From JAXGMV01 sp040768445 (GTDB lineage Bacteria; Chloroflexota; Anaerolineae; Anaerolineales; Anaerolineaceae), in NCBI GenBank assembly GCA_040768445.1, contig JAXGMV010000001.1:248001-312000 (forward strand): 64,000 nucleotides of DNA, in the 5' to 3' direction. A model generated the notes under the pieces. The model was given only the letters and a program-made list of their open reading frames with translations. It searched no databases and was not told the origin of the DNA. Both the position numbers and the translations under genes were made by a program. This document shows, piece after piece, positions 8,247 through 17,960 of this stretch. Positions within the stretch are counted from its first letter, which is position 1. Every line of letters begins with the position of its first letter.

Positions 8247-9566
8247 TTAAGGTTTGACCGTCAGTCCTGCCCGGTAAACAGTGATACCTGGACCGCCAAC
8301 AATGATCACATCATCCACCTGGTGGTCTTTGCGAAATTCTGACAGCGACAGATCAATGCCTCTCCACCGCCGGGGATCTAAGCTGTAGGTATGATGATAA
8401 TGTGATGCCATAATTGGTTCAAATGGATTGATATAAGAATCGCCAACCAATAAGAGATTTTTGCTGGCACCATTCTCAAAAACGTACTCAATCAAGTCAA
8501 CGTGGTCTGAGCCATGATATTCAATATAATGGTCGGTGAATGGCACAGTCAAATAATCACCCGCAAAGTATTCATCATGTTTATTGTAATCAATTTCATT
8601 GCCTTCTTTATCAAAAACCCTGTACGGTGGAAAATTCAATAGAGCAACCTCGAACTTATCAGCTGGTTGTATAGGATAGTAGGCTGTCCTTGCCCACGAC
8701 CCCAAGAATTTGATATCTGGGAAGGTATACACACTTTCAATTGGATGCATGGGGGAAATATCCGGGTAGTTTTGAACAACCATATTGTAAACAATTTCAT
8801 AGCCCTTCAATGTGCCGTGGATATTCCAGTGATGGTCGCTGCGGAAAAAATATTTTTTATAATCCTCATAGCTTGAGAAAGCCAGCCTCCCCACATTGAG
8901 CCCTTCCGGTTTGTTAGCATCAAAATAGGCAAAAGACCTGCCACCATCAGCATCGGGATAATCGGCATTCAAAGGGTTAAACTCAGACGATTCAATCACA
9001 TCAATATAGAGCAGGTAAAAATTCACACCCGGGTTCGCTGCAATCAGATCTTTGTAGCTGGTTATCTTTAAGTCAATTTCGGCCATCTCGGCAGGTCCAA
9101 AATTAACAGGGGGGATGATCAATCGCCCATCATCCTGCATTTGATAAATGCCTGCTCGCACACCTGCTGGGATTGCAGGATCATTAAAAAATGGGTAAGC
9201 AAGCCTGATAACCTGACGATCAAAGGTATTTGAAATCAGAATTGCTTCTGAACGATACGGAATCTGGTCTGGGGTGGCGGTCTCAAAGTCATTTTGATAA
9301 GCACGCTCAACAAAAAGTCCATTTAAGATTTCAAAAGCTTCATGCTTATTTCCTTGCAGCAGATGTTTTACACTCGTCTTAATCTCGTCTACAGGAAATC
9401 TTGGAAAGCTGGCCAGAGTTCTGTACTCAATCAGAGAATCCACCTGATCAACTTTTCCCCTTACCACCCAAAAGATAGGTACAGCAAAGACAAATAAGAA
9501 GAACAGCAGTATAACCGGTGAAAACTTTCCTTTTTGCTTCATCTTCGAACCTTTAGAATTGGGCAT
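8247..9566 (-). CDS. DHHW/AlgJ-like SGNH-fold protein, putative glycan O-acylation partner
   Basis: A 439-residue protein with one N-terminal membrane helix (about 15-35) and an extracytoplasmic domain. The motif RSDHHWNIHGT is the DHHW signature, and LLVGDSYINPF near residue 370 provides a GDS-type nucleophile block, as in AlgJ/AlgX SGNH-like acetyltransferases. These work with an MBOAT channel protein to transfer acyl groups onto exported polysaccharide. The gene overlaps the MBOAT gene by 14 bp and is followed 13 bp later by the ligase. Direct experimental function of this subfamily is not known to me; the assignment rests on motif and context. Confidence 0.85.
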   Translation of the reverse strand: MPNSKGSKMKQKGKFSPVILLFFLFVFAVPIFWVVRGKVDQVDSLIEYRTLASFPRFPVDEIKTSVKHLLQGNKHEAFEILNGLFVERAYQNDFETATPDQIPYRSEAILISNTFDRQVIRLAYPFFNDPAIPAGVRAGIYQMQDDGRLIIPPVNFGPAEMAEIDLKITSYKDLIAANPGVNFYLLYIDVIESSEFNPLNADYPDADGGRSFAYFDANKPEGLNVGRLAFSSYEDYKKYFFRSDHHWNIHGTLKGYEIVYNMVVQNYPDISPMHPIESVYTFPDIKFLGSWARTAYYPIQPADKFEVALLNFPPYRVFDKEGNEIDYNKHDEYFAGDYLTVPFTDHYIEYHGSDHVDLIEYVFENGASKNLLLVGDSYINPFEPIMASHYHHTYSLDPRRWRGIDLSLSEFRKDHQVDDVIIVGGPGITVYRAGLTVKP

Positions 9567-10974
9567 ATAAAAACACCGTGAAACCTTTAGCCAGGATAGC
9601 TGAGATGGAGAGAATAAACAACAACAAATAAATTATGTCAACACCTATCATACCCCACTTTAATTTTGACTGAACAAGGTTTGCAACATAACTAAACAGC
9701 CGGGTGCTGAACAAAGCTGCAAGGACAAGTATTGGAACATAGAAGATAATATTCAAACTACGCAGCGTCACTTCAGCCTGTCCGCCATTTGAACCGAATA
9801 AGGCACTTATAAATGGCGCCCAATCAGCAGTATTTTCAATTCTGAAGAAAACCCAGCCGAGCATGATCAATGCCAGGGCATATATATGTTGAAGGAATAC
9901 TGGAAGCTTCTTCAGCAGTATTCCAAGACCACTGGCTTCCAACGCCAGGATCACGCCAAAATAAACACCCCAGATGATAAAGTTCCAATTTGCGCCGTGC
10001 CATAGACCGGTTAGCATGAAAACAATCAGGATATTTGACTGCTGACGCATGAATTTCTGGCGTTTTCGTGCAAACTCAAGCGGGATAAACAGGTATGTGC
10101 GAAACCAGGCGGTAAGTGTCATATGCCACCTGCGCCAAAAATCTGTGATGCTGCGGCTGATATAGGGATAGTTGAAGTTTTCAGGCAGTTTGAAACCCAG
10201 CATCCTGCCAATACCAATTGCCATATCCGTGTATCCTGAGAAATCAAGGAAGATCTGCAGTGTGTAAGCCAGCAATCCAAACCAGGCAGCGCTGCCGCTT
10301 AACAGGCTAAAATCAGCGCTGAAGATTGTATCAGTTGCCACACCAAGTGGATCAGCCAGTAAAACCTTTCTTGATAAGCCAGCAATAAACCGTCGTGCAC
10401 CTTCAGACAGGTCTCCAGCATTCAAGCGGGGAGGATTTACAAGCTCATTCCGCACCTGCCCAAAACGTGCAATTGGACCCTGCAGCAGCTTGGGGAACAT
10501 GCTCAGGTAAGCGCCAAAGGTCAACAGGTTTTTTTCCGCCTTCTCTGCTGTGTTGTAGATATCAAGCAGGTAAGAGATACCGGCAAATGTGAAGAAGGAG
10601 ATGCCCAACGGCAGGGGATTCGGTTCGTAGTCCAGTGTGATGCCGCTCATGCCTGAAAAAATACCCATCAGGAAGCCGGTGTACTTGTAAAATACTAACG
10701 CAAGTAAGTTGATTCCCACAGAAATCAACATGGTGGTTTTTGCAGAATGACGGTTGCCTTTACCAAGCTCTGAACCAATGATTCGACCAGAGATGTAATC
10801 CAGAAGGATAATCAGGAGGAACAGGGGAAGATTCCTGGGATCAGCCCAGCCAAAAAAGAATAGAGACCCTGTTAGCAGGATAACATTACGCCATAAGCCG
10901 AAGGGTAATATGTAATACAGCGCCAGAAATACTGGCAAGAATAAAAAAATGAAATGCAAGCTGGAAAGTGGCAT
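9553..10974 (-). CDS. MBOAT-family membrane O-acyltransferase (AlgI/DltB-like)
   Basis: A 473-residue polytopic membrane protein. It has the family hallmarks DFSGYTDMAIGIGRMLGF, ITDFWRRWHMTLTAWFRTYLFIPL and the active-site His in MLTGLWHGANWNFIIWGVYFG. AlgI, PatA and DltB move an activated acyl group across the membrane to an outer-face acceptor. It is the first gene of the minus-strand envelope operon and overlaps the DHHW partner by 14 bp. With a dedicated ligase and carrier protein behind it, the architecture resembles dltABCD, with an acetate-type ligase in place of the D-Ala ligase. Confidence 0.95.
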   Translation of the reverse strand: MPLSSLHFIFLFLPVFLALYYILPFGLWRNVILLTGSLFFFGWADPRNLPLFLLIILLDYISGRIIGSELGKGNRHSAKTTMLISVGINLLALVFYKYTGFLMGIFSGMSGITLDYEPNPLPLGISFFTFAGISYLLDIYNTAEKAEKNLLTFGAYLSMFPKLLQGPIARFGQVRNELVNPPRLNAGDLSEGARRFIAGLSRKVLLADPLGVATDTIFSADFSLLSGSAAWFGLLAYTLQIFLDFSGYTDMAIGIGRMLGFKLPENFNYPYISRSITDFWRRWHMTLTAWFRTYLFIPLEFARKRQKFMRQQSNILIVFMLTGLWHGANWNFIIWGVYFGVILALEASGLGILLKKLPVFLQHIYALALIMLGWVFFRIENTADWAPFISALFGSNGGQAEVTLRSLNIIFYVPILVLAALFSTRLFSYVANLVQSKLKWGMIGVDIIYLLLFILSISAILAKGFTVFLYAQF

Positions 10975-11325
10975 AAGATCTGGTCAAATCTCAGTAAGAT
11001 TCAAAAAAGTATTCCTGAACAATAACTACAAATCAACTTATCTCCCAAAACAATGAAACAAAAATAACACAAGAATGAGTGCCTGTAAAGGAAATCTTAG
11101 CTCCTTACGACCAGTCTAAGATGATTAATTACCTTCAAAACTTCCTTCATCCTAATCAAAAGGTACCCTTTGCACCATTAGATTTATGGTGGGCGCAAAT
11201 CACAGGTGAAACACACTGTAGCTAGTAAGCAAAAAAATAAAAATGGTATACTTTTCCAATCATTCTCCCCTAGTGTGTTGGATTTATACACTATTGGAAA
11301 CAAGCTTGTGGAGGAATGCAATATC
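10975..11325. other. Divergent intergenic region
   Basis: About 350 bp between the divergently transcribed MBOAT operon and the first esterase. It must contain both promoters, but none matches consensus well. A 7-bp inverted repeat (ATCTTAG at 11094-11100, CTAAGAT at 11116-11122) is the only visible structure. An in-frame GTG at 11206 opens a longer frame for the esterase but lacks a ribosome-binding site. Confidence 0.45.
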
Positions 11326-12636
11326 TTGAAAAAAGTTAAATTCACGGCCTCAAATACATTCCGGTTTATGGCTATGCTCTTAAGTGCAGTGCTGGTCTTT
11401 ACAACCGGATTGCAGACTACGGCTGGGATGCCAGTGAGACCTTTACCATTAAGTCAGCCGCTCAACGAGACTTTCGATTACGACACATTAATTCTCTTTC
11501 AAGAGGATACAAGCCGGCTGGATACTTATACAATATATGCTCCACAACTGCGCGATACCAACCGTACCGTCCAGGTATACTTGCCCCCCGATTATCACAC
11601 AAGTGATAAAAGCTATCCAGTAATTTATCTTCAAGATGGCGGCCTGCTTTTTTCACCCGCCTCAGACCGTGATTGTCATTATGATGAAACGCTTGACGAG
11701 CTCTTTTTTTCAGGCGCGATTGACGGCGTCATCGCCGTTGGCATTGCTGCTAGCAGCAGTTTTCGCTGGGATGAATACAGCCCCTGGGTAAACAGTACAC
11801 TGCACCTGTGGACCAACAGGGATAGAGGTGGTGGTGAAGGTGAAAATTATCTTGATTTCATTGTGGATACCCTTAAACCTCATATAGACAGTAATTACCG
11901 CACCTTACCGGATCGTGAAAATACTGGCATCGGCGGGTTCAGCATGGGAGGGCTGATCTCAGTCTATGCTGGCTTGAGCCGACCGGAGGTTTTTTCCAAA
12001 GTGATGGCGACTTCACCAGCTGTGTGGTTTGCCGAAATCTACGGCAAATGGCTCTCCAACAACCAGTTGCTCAATTACATCACCAGCATCGACGTTCCAA
12101 AAGATGTCATGTTTTATATTGACATCGGCACCAATGAATGGGCAGACAATATTGTGACTGCCTACGACAATGACAATAACTTACTGAAGTATCCTTATAT
12201 CTGGCAAACCGGTGCTGAAACATTGTATAACTACCTCAGAACAATGCAGGTGCCCGAAAACAACCTGATGCTCATCGTTGAGGAAGGCGGCATTCACGAT
12301 GCGCCATCCTGGGGCGGCAGGTTTGGTTACGCGATGACCTGGCTTTACGGCAGGCAGGTTGAACAGGTGAGCACACCAACAATTGAGATCACGCAACCTT
12401 TGGTAAACACAATAGAACCCACCGCATACAGTGCAGAGCCAACAATAATTATTGACACGCCTATAGCGCCAAATATTAGAGAAGATACGCTAAACTCAGT
12501 TGAGGAGGTACAACCAACTGATAATGATGGCCAGAATTCCAATGCAACTTTTATGTTACTTGGAGGAATCGTACTGGTTATAGTTGGTATTGGCGGTTAC
12601 TTGTTATCAAGAAGAAATATCCTCTTGAGAAAATGA
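11326..12636 (+). CDS. Secreted, membrane-anchored esterase (alpha/beta hydrolase, esterase D / Fes-like), copy 1
   Basis: The open frame extends upstream to a GTG at 11206, but a TTG at 11326 has GGAGG 11 bp before it and starts a clean signal peptide (MKKVKFTAS, then a hydrophobic core ending near TTAG). This gives 436 residues. The catalytic domain has PVIYLQDGG, the nucleophile elbow GIGGFSMGGLISVYAGLS, SPAVWFAE, and the His region EEGGIHDAPSW. This is the family of putative esterases that includes enterochelin esterase and feruloyl/acetyl-xylan esterases. After a Thr/Pro/Glu-rich linker there is a C-terminal membrane helix (MLLGGIVLVIVGIGGYLL) and a basic tail. It probably acts on the outer face of the membrane. 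A close paralogue follows directly. Confidence 0.87.
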   Translation: MKKVKFTASNTFRFMAMLLSAVLVFTTGLQTTAGMPVRPLPLSQPLNETFDYDTLILFQEDTSRLDTYTIYAPQLRDTNRTVQVYLPPDYHTSDKSYPVIYLQDGGLLFSPASDRDCHYDETLDELFFSGAIDGVIAVGIAASSSFRWDEYSPWVNSTLHLWTNRDRGGGEGENYLDFIVDTLKPHIDSNYRTLPDRENTGIGGFSMGGLISVYAGLSRPEVFSKVMATSPAVWFAEIYGKWLSNNQLLNYITSIDVPKDVMFYIDIGTNEWADNIVTAYDNDNNLLKYPYIWQTGAETLYNYLRTMQVPENNLMLIVEEGGIHDAPSWGGRFGYAMTWLYGRQVEQVSTPTIEITQPLVNTIEPTAYSAEPTIIIDTPIAPNIREDTLNSVEEVQPTDNDGQNSNATFMLLGGIVLVIVGIGGYLLSRRNILLRK

Positions 12637-12806
12637 TTGCTTAGTTATTAAGTTACCTGAAAATTTGCAGCAGTATGGAATAATTGATAACATTCAAATT
12701 AACTTCTATGGCAATGACCAGAATTAATAAACATGAATAGATACACCTTGTTTGGGGTAAAAATTTCTTATTGTCATAAAAAACATTAACAGGAGTCATA
12801 CGACAA

Positions 12807-14027
12807 GTGAAACCCCTCCTCAAGAAAACTTTTATCTACTTGATGATAGCTGTGGCTGGACTATCATTAGCTGCAAATGCCAAACCAGAAATTCCGCAGG
12901 AAACCATCCAGCAGGATGAAACCAGCCGTTTAGAAGAATTTTCCATACATGCACCACAACTGAGAGATTCAGAACGAAAAATTCAGGTTTACCTTCCTCC
13001 TAACTATTTTGATAGTGATAAAAACTATCCTGTCATTTATCTGCAGGATGGGTATTATTTATTTAATCCTGAATGGATTCGCGATTGTCATTATGACGAA
13101 ACCCTTGATCAGTTGTACTTTCTTGGACAATTAGAAGGTGTAATTGCAGTCGATATTTTTGCAAGTAGCACTAACAGATGGGATGAATACAGCCCCTGGA
13201 TAAACGAGTCCATGCACCTCTGGAATGAGTCTTGGAGCAAAGGCGGCGGCGAAGGTGATGCCTATCTTGACTTTATCATTGACACTCTAAAGCCATACAT
13301 CGACAGTCATTATCGTACGCTACCAGATCGTGATAACACCGGCATCGGCGGTTTCAGTATGGGCGGGTTGATTTCCCTGTATGCCGGCTTGAGCCGCCCT
13401 GAAGTTTTCTCGAAAGTGATGGCCGTATCACCAGCAGTTTGGTTTGCTGAGGTCTCTGAACCATGGCTGTCCGACAACCAGCTGCTTAATTATATTAAGA
13501 ACAACAAAGTGCCTGAGAATGTGGCTTTTTACCTCGATATAGGTACGACTGAGTGGGCAGACAACCTGCGGCCTGTAAAAGATGAAACTGGCAACCAGAT
13601 CACTTTTTCCTTCGCCTGGCTAGATGGTGCACAAGCAGCTTTCAATACCTTGAAAGAGGCTGGAGTGCCAGCAAACAACTTATTATTAGTAATCGAGGAA
13701 GGCGGCGTGCATGATACGCCCTCATGGGGGCGCAGATTTGGTGATGCAATCCGGTGGTTGTATGTTGACAGATCAATTCACGATAATCAGCCAATCGTCT
13801 GGTTAGATGCACTCTCAGCCGAAGAGATTGTCTCTCAGCTTGAAGAGGAAATCCAGGATAGTGTGGAACCAACTATAGCGGTAAATGAGAATACAGTTGC
13901 AAATAAAAAGCTTGTTAATCAAGCTGGAGAAGATCGCAATACAACATTTTTACCAATCCTGATAACGTCTATGATTATGATAGCAGGCTTTATAACATTT
14001 AAATATCTAGCAAACAAGAAATCTTGA
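12807..14027 (+). CDS. Secreted, membrane-anchored esterase, copy 2 (paralogue of preceding gene)
   Basis: A 406-residue paralogue of the previous gene. The GTG start at 12807 has AGGAG 11 bp upstream and opens a signal peptide (MKPLLKKTFIYLMIAVAGLSLAANA). The catalytic region repeats the first copy almost block by block: QLRDSERKIQVYLPPNYF, RWDEYSPW, GGGEGDAYLDFIIDTLKP, GIGGFSMGGLISLYAGLS, EEGGVHDTPSW. A C-terminal helix (FLPILITSMIMIAGFITF) precedes a Lys tail. The linkers diverge strongly while the catalytic cores stay alike, which suggests duplication followed by selection on the enzyme. The substrate is unknown. De-acylation of an envelope glycan is one possibility given the neighbouring acylation operon (inference). 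Confidence 0.87.
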   Translation: MKPLLKKTFIYLMIAVAGLSLAANAKPEIPQETIQQDETSRLEEFSIHAPQLRDSERKIQVYLPPNYFDSDKNYPVIYLQDGYYLFNPEWIRDCHYDETLDQLYFLGQLEGVIAVDIFASSTNRWDEYSPWINESMHLWNESWSKGGGEGDAYLDFIIDTLKPYIDSHYRTLPDRDNTGIGGFSMGGLISLYAGLSRPEVFSKVMAVSPAVWFAEVSEPWLSDNQLLNYIKNNKVPENVAFYLDIGTTEWADNLRPVKDETGNQITFSFAWLDGAQAAFNTLKEAGVPANNLLLVIEEGGVHDTPSWGRRFGDAIRWLYVDRSIHDNQPIVWLDALSAEEIVSQLEEEIQDSVEPTIAVNENTVANKKLVNQAGEDRNTTFLPILITSMIMIAGFITFKYLANKKS

Positions 14028-14157
14028 TAGTTTTTCATTGGCTGACAATTAATAGCTATTTGTGAAATAACGTCCAGTATTTATGCGTAAGTCCCAAAAA
14101 TCACAATTTATTGACCGGTCACAAGCACGTTTCATTCACAATCTGGTGGTCTACCTA

Positions 14158-15717
14158 TCAAGGCAATGGGATGGAAATATCTTTAAGCCCAAAAACCAGT
14201 CCATCAAATTCATCATACAATATAGGGCTAGTACACAACCTTTCAATCTCATCCTCCGCTGGATAAATATCCCAATTATTTATCAAGCGTAAGGAAACTA
14301 TCAGACCTTTACCCGAATTGACATTCTCACACATTGCCGCAATCTGGGTTTGGTAAAGTGAATTATCCAAATTGGACATAGCATTATATTTTAGAGGCAG
14401 CGATGCTGTATTCTGTCTGGTCAAGAAACCAATTTCCCTGTAGCCATTTGAATAAACAATTAGATTATTATCCAATTCTGATAAACCTTTCAGCAATGGT
14501 GATTGCTGAAATATTTCACTATTTAATCCAAGACCATTATTTCGCTTGTAAAAAGACGAATCCACAATTGAAACAAAATTTGCACGGCCAACTAACAATA
14601 CACATAAAAGGAACACAGCCCAGGCTGCTTTGTTTCTTGCTCTAACCGAGTATGCATACATAACTGATATTGCTGACAGGCTGAGAAAAATAAACATTGG
14701 AGAAAAAATCCGATGATTGAACAATGTTAGAGCATCAAAATATGCCTTTGAAATAAGTATGAATGACAAGTAAGTGAATGAGGCTGCAACTCCAACAAAA
14801 ACCAGAATCTCACTTTCAAACCATCTATTGTGACCCTTCCAGTAATATTTGATGAGTTTGAATAGAATTATTGAAAAAACTAAGACGATCCCCCCAAGCT
14901 CAATAAGATTGTTCCACCAGCTCTGTGCGGAAGGAAGTATATAATTATGCAGGCTGCCAATTATGTCATGATAACTATCTGCATCAACAGGATGATATGC
15001 AATCACCCGATCAACGGCATTTTTTGCAACCAACAAATTCCGCAACAGCCAAATCGCCAATGGAAGTCCTGAGATACCAATTATGAGAAGTGCTTTTTCA
15101 ATCCGCTGTTTGAGTTGCAGTTTGCTGATAAATAGAAAAACAAGTAACACAGCAGGCAGCAAGGTTATGCCAACGTATCGCGTGCACATCGCCAGGCTAA
15201 CTGCAAACGCTGAAAGGTACATCAATTTCTGATTTTGGGTTGAAGTGTACCTGATAAAGCAGAACAGTGTCAGTAATGCAAAAGTGATAAACACAGAATC
15301 AGACCAGGCATAGGCATGAATATCCAACAAAAATTCGGATGAATAATACAAGATCCCAGCAGCGAGCATTGCAAAAAAACTGCGTTTTGTCACAACCGAA
15401 ACATTTAACACAAACAGCACGCCATTCAAACCATAAAGCAAAGCATGCAGCCAGCGGGCTGAAACGGTGATATCGGAATTGAAGCTGCCGACGGCGGCCA
15501 GTAGGAGGGGATATATCGGCGGGTAATGTGTCATTGGTTCGCCAAAGGCGTTGAAACCCCTGCCAGCTATCAGGCTGTTAGCGGTAGTAAGGTAAATGGT
15601 CGAATCTGTAGTCAATCCGATACCATTATCTGTCACCCAGAGCAGCAAAACTGCAGAACCAATGATCATCACTATAAACAACAATGTAACTAAGTTTTTT
15701 GATGAAAAAATCTTCAT
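14158..15717 (-). CDS. GT-C fold membrane glycosyltransferase-like protein (family 39 type)
   Basis: A 519-residue polytopic membrane protein. An N-terminal helix (about 10-30) is followed by the acidic first loop (LTTDSTIYLTTANSLIAG, then YPPIYPLLLAAVG), typical of GT-C enzymes such as PMT/ArnT-like proteins where an Asp in loop 1 is catalytic. About ten hydrophobic segments and a C-terminal extracytoplasmic domain follow. Such enzymes use lipid-linked sugars at the outer membrane face. It is convergent with the second esterase and divergent from the next GT-C gene. Acceptor and sugar are unknown. Confidence 0.8.
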   Translation of the reverse strand: MKIFSSKNLVTLLFIVMIIGSAVLLLWVTDNGIGLTTDSTIYLTTANSLIAGRGFNAFGEPMTHYPPIYPLLLAAVGSFNSDITVSARWLHALLYGLNGVLFVLNVSVVTKRSFFAMLAAGILYYSSEFLLDIHAYAWSDSVFITFALLTLFCFIRYTSTQNQKLMYLSAFAVSLAMCTRYVGITLLPAVLLVFLFISKLQLKQRIEKALLIIGISGLPLAIWLLRNLLVAKNAVDRVIAYHPVDADSYHDIIGSLHNYILPSAQSWWNNLIELGGIVLVFSIILFKLIKYYWKGHNRWFESEILVFVGVAASFTYLSFILISKAYFDALTLFNHRIFSPMFIFLSLSAISVMYAYSVRARNKAAWAVFLLCVLLVGRANFVSIVDSSFYKRNNGLGLNSEIFQQSPLLKGLSELDNNLIVYSNGYREIGFLTRQNTASLPLKYNAMSNLDNSLYQTQIAAMCENVNSGKGLIVSLRLINNWDIYPAEDEIERLCTSPILYDEFDGLVFGLKDISIPLP

Positions 15718-15932
15718 CTATTCAAACTCCATTAAGACAGCTTCAGTAAACACTTCACTCAGGTTGTTACTGTTTGCTTAGACTAACTAATGATTTACCT
15801 TTAACTGCCTTGATTATAATCACGATAAGGTAAACAACCAAAATCATCAGGTAAGTAAGTATCAAAGTTATCAGTAGCATAACGTTTTTTAGCCTTACGT
15901 AATGAAACCTTATAATAGAAAGCAGTATATTT

Positions 15933-17864
15933 ATGGAAGGTCTCAGCAGCAGGAAAATTTATCTGTATAATTATTGGTACAGTATGAAATTACCAATCCT
16001 GGTTGATAAGGAATCTAAATTGACTTCAAGGGTGAAGAGGTTAGATCTACCGAAAACCTTTATTGCCTTCCTGATGATATTAATATTCGCAATAGGTTTC
16101 ATTCTAACTGATTACTGGAACATCCCAAAAGATTCATCAACCAAGAATGGAATCCTTATTTGTTCATTTTTGCTAACAGTAGTCTGGGGTCTGTTGGCTG
16201 CGGGCAGGTTGAGCCTGCACTTCAAGTGGAAAGATCTGTTTTCATTTATCCCGCTGGTTGTTGCTAACTTTCTCCTCAACTTCCGCCCATTGATGTCAGT
16301 CATCCCATGGCGCGGTGATGAAAGCCATCATTTACAAAAAGCGTTGACACTGGTCAACCGCCTTCCCTGGCAAGCTTTTCTCTTGGGGCTTATCGGCGCA
16401 GGAGTTATTCTCTTCCTGTCATGGCGTAAACCTCGCTGGGCTGCTGTAACTGCAGTGATTCTTCTGGTAATTGCACTTTCACGTTACGAACCCAACAACC
16501 CGCTGGCGACGCTGCGCTATCCCTATTTCAACACCTGGTTTTTTGCACTGGCACCTGAGCTGGTGTCAATAATTGATACTCCTTATCATGAAATTCTTTA
16601 CAGGCTCATTCCATTTCTCTCTGCAGTTTTCATTGCCTGGTTATTTCAAAAAGTTTTATCGTGCCAAGATTTTTTACTAAAATTCTCGTGGGGAATGGCA
16701 GTCGCGACAATCCCAACCATCTTTTACTACAGCTCAATCACCTATTTAGAGATGCCGGCTGTTATGCTGATGACGATTGTCTGCCTGCGCATTGAACCGC
16801 TTGCACGTAATGATACGTCTGCAATAAAGCAGGATGTTGGCTGGTACGCCCTCATCCTGCTGGGTTTCATCAAAGAAACAACCTTGCCTTTTATTTTGAT
16901 GTTCCTGGCATATCGCAGTTTTTATCTCTTGCTGGAATACTTCAAGACAAGGGATAATGACAACAAGGCAATTAAAAACAATGAGCCTATCAAGAAAAAC
17001 CATTTTCTGAAGAAGCTGACCGGTGAATTTACGGTAGTTGCTGCCACCCTGATACCAATTCTTTATTATATTATTTTGCGAAACACGTTCTCACCCTCCA
17101 GGGGGTTTTCTCTGCATTTCGAAAATCTTCTCCATCCGATCGATTACCTCGTGTTAGGTCAATCATTTATTGAAGAGTTTGGCTTATTTATATTCCTTTT
17201 CCTGGGGGGATGTTACCTGTTACTCAAGGATAGGAAAATCCTGAAACCTGCTTTCTACATCTTCCTCGTCATCGGTTATGCTTTGTTCTATATGCTCGAT
17301 GAAGAGGGATATATTGGTTACAGTCGGTTTAATCTGTTTTGCCTGCCGCCAATCCTTGCAGGATCTTACCTTTTTATTAGAAATACCATCCAAAAAAGTA
17401 AACCAGCCGCATACGGGCTGGTTGTCTTAGTATTAATCTCATCAATTCTACTTTCCCCAATTCAAAGGGATGGGACAAAGAAACCATACTGGGGCGATTA
17501 CCTGTTCAACACTTCTGAGCATTATTACCCGACAGACCAGGCGTTATACTGGTTGAGAAACACACATCCAGACTCAAGTCTGCTGATTACCGGATTGTAT
17601 AACTATTATCCATTTAGATATTATTTTGACAAGTACGATTGGCAGCCACCACATTTCAATATCATGTATTCCGATATCGAAAACCAGGATGATGCACTGA
17701 ACCTAAATGCCGCATTAGTGGAAGCACAAGACCAGAATTATGACATGGTGTTGTTTTTCCGGCTTGGAGAATCAACGCCGCCAATACCTGAAGGAAGCAT
17801 TTATCATTTGGAAGGCAGTTTTTCAAATCAGAGCCATACCCTGTTGATATACAAAAAAGATTAG
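15933..17864 (+). CDS. Large polytopic membrane protein, probable GT-C glycosyltransferase
   Basis: A 643-residue protein with many hydrophobic helices. The first loop holds WRGDESHHLQKALTLVN and later loops HEILYRLIPFLSA and YYSSITYLEMPAVMLM, followed by a C-terminal soluble domain. The acidic loop-1 motif (RGDE) and overall layout fit GT-C enzymes using lipid-linked sugars, but no strict family signature is visible. The ATG at 15933 lacks a strong ribosome-binding site; an ATG at 15984 is an alternative. It is divergent from the family-39-like gene across a 215-bp AT-rich gap, and convergent with the M20 peptidase genes. Confidence 0.75.
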   Translation: MEGLSSRKIYLYNYWYSMKLPILVDKESKLTSRVKRLDLPKTFIAFLMILIFAIGFILTDYWNIPKDSSTKNGILICSFLLTVVWGLLAAGRLSLHFKWKDLFSFIPLVVANFLLNFRPLMSVIPWRGDESHHLQKALTLVNRLPWQAFLLGLIGAGVILFLSWRKPRWAAVTAVILLVIALSRYEPNNPLATLRYPYFNTWFFALAPELVSIIDTPYHEILYRLIPFLSAVFIAWLFQKVLSCQDFLLKFSWGMAVATIPTIFYYSSITYLEMPAVMLMTIVCLRIEPLARNDTSAIKQDVGWYALILLGFIKETTLPFILMFLAYRSFYLLLEYFKTRDNDNKAIKNNEPIKKNHFLKKLTGEFTVVAATLIPILYYIILRNTFSPSRGFSLHFENLLHPIDYLVLGQSFIEEFGLFIFLFLGGCYLLLKDRKILKPAFYIFLVIGYALFYMLDEEGYIGYSRFNLFCLPPILAGSYLFIRNTIQKSKPAAYGLVVLVLISSILLSPIQRDGTKKPYWGDYLFNTSEHYYPTDQALYWLRNTHPDSSLLITGLYNYYPFRYYFDKYDWQPPHFNIMYSDIENQDDALNLNAALVEAQDQNYDMVLFFRLGESTPPIPEGSIYHLEGSFSNQSHTLLIYKKD

Positions 17865-17960
17865 TCCAGCGCTGGGTAATACCTATTCTTTCCACAAAAC
17901 ACACCCTTGTGAGGGATTCATCACGTCATTATTGATTAATCCCTGAGACGCATTTGCGAC

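Noticed and set aside
11206..11325. N-terminal extension of the first esterase from a GTG
   Set aside because: No ribosome-binding site and it would bury the signal peptide; the TTG at 11326 has GGAGG.
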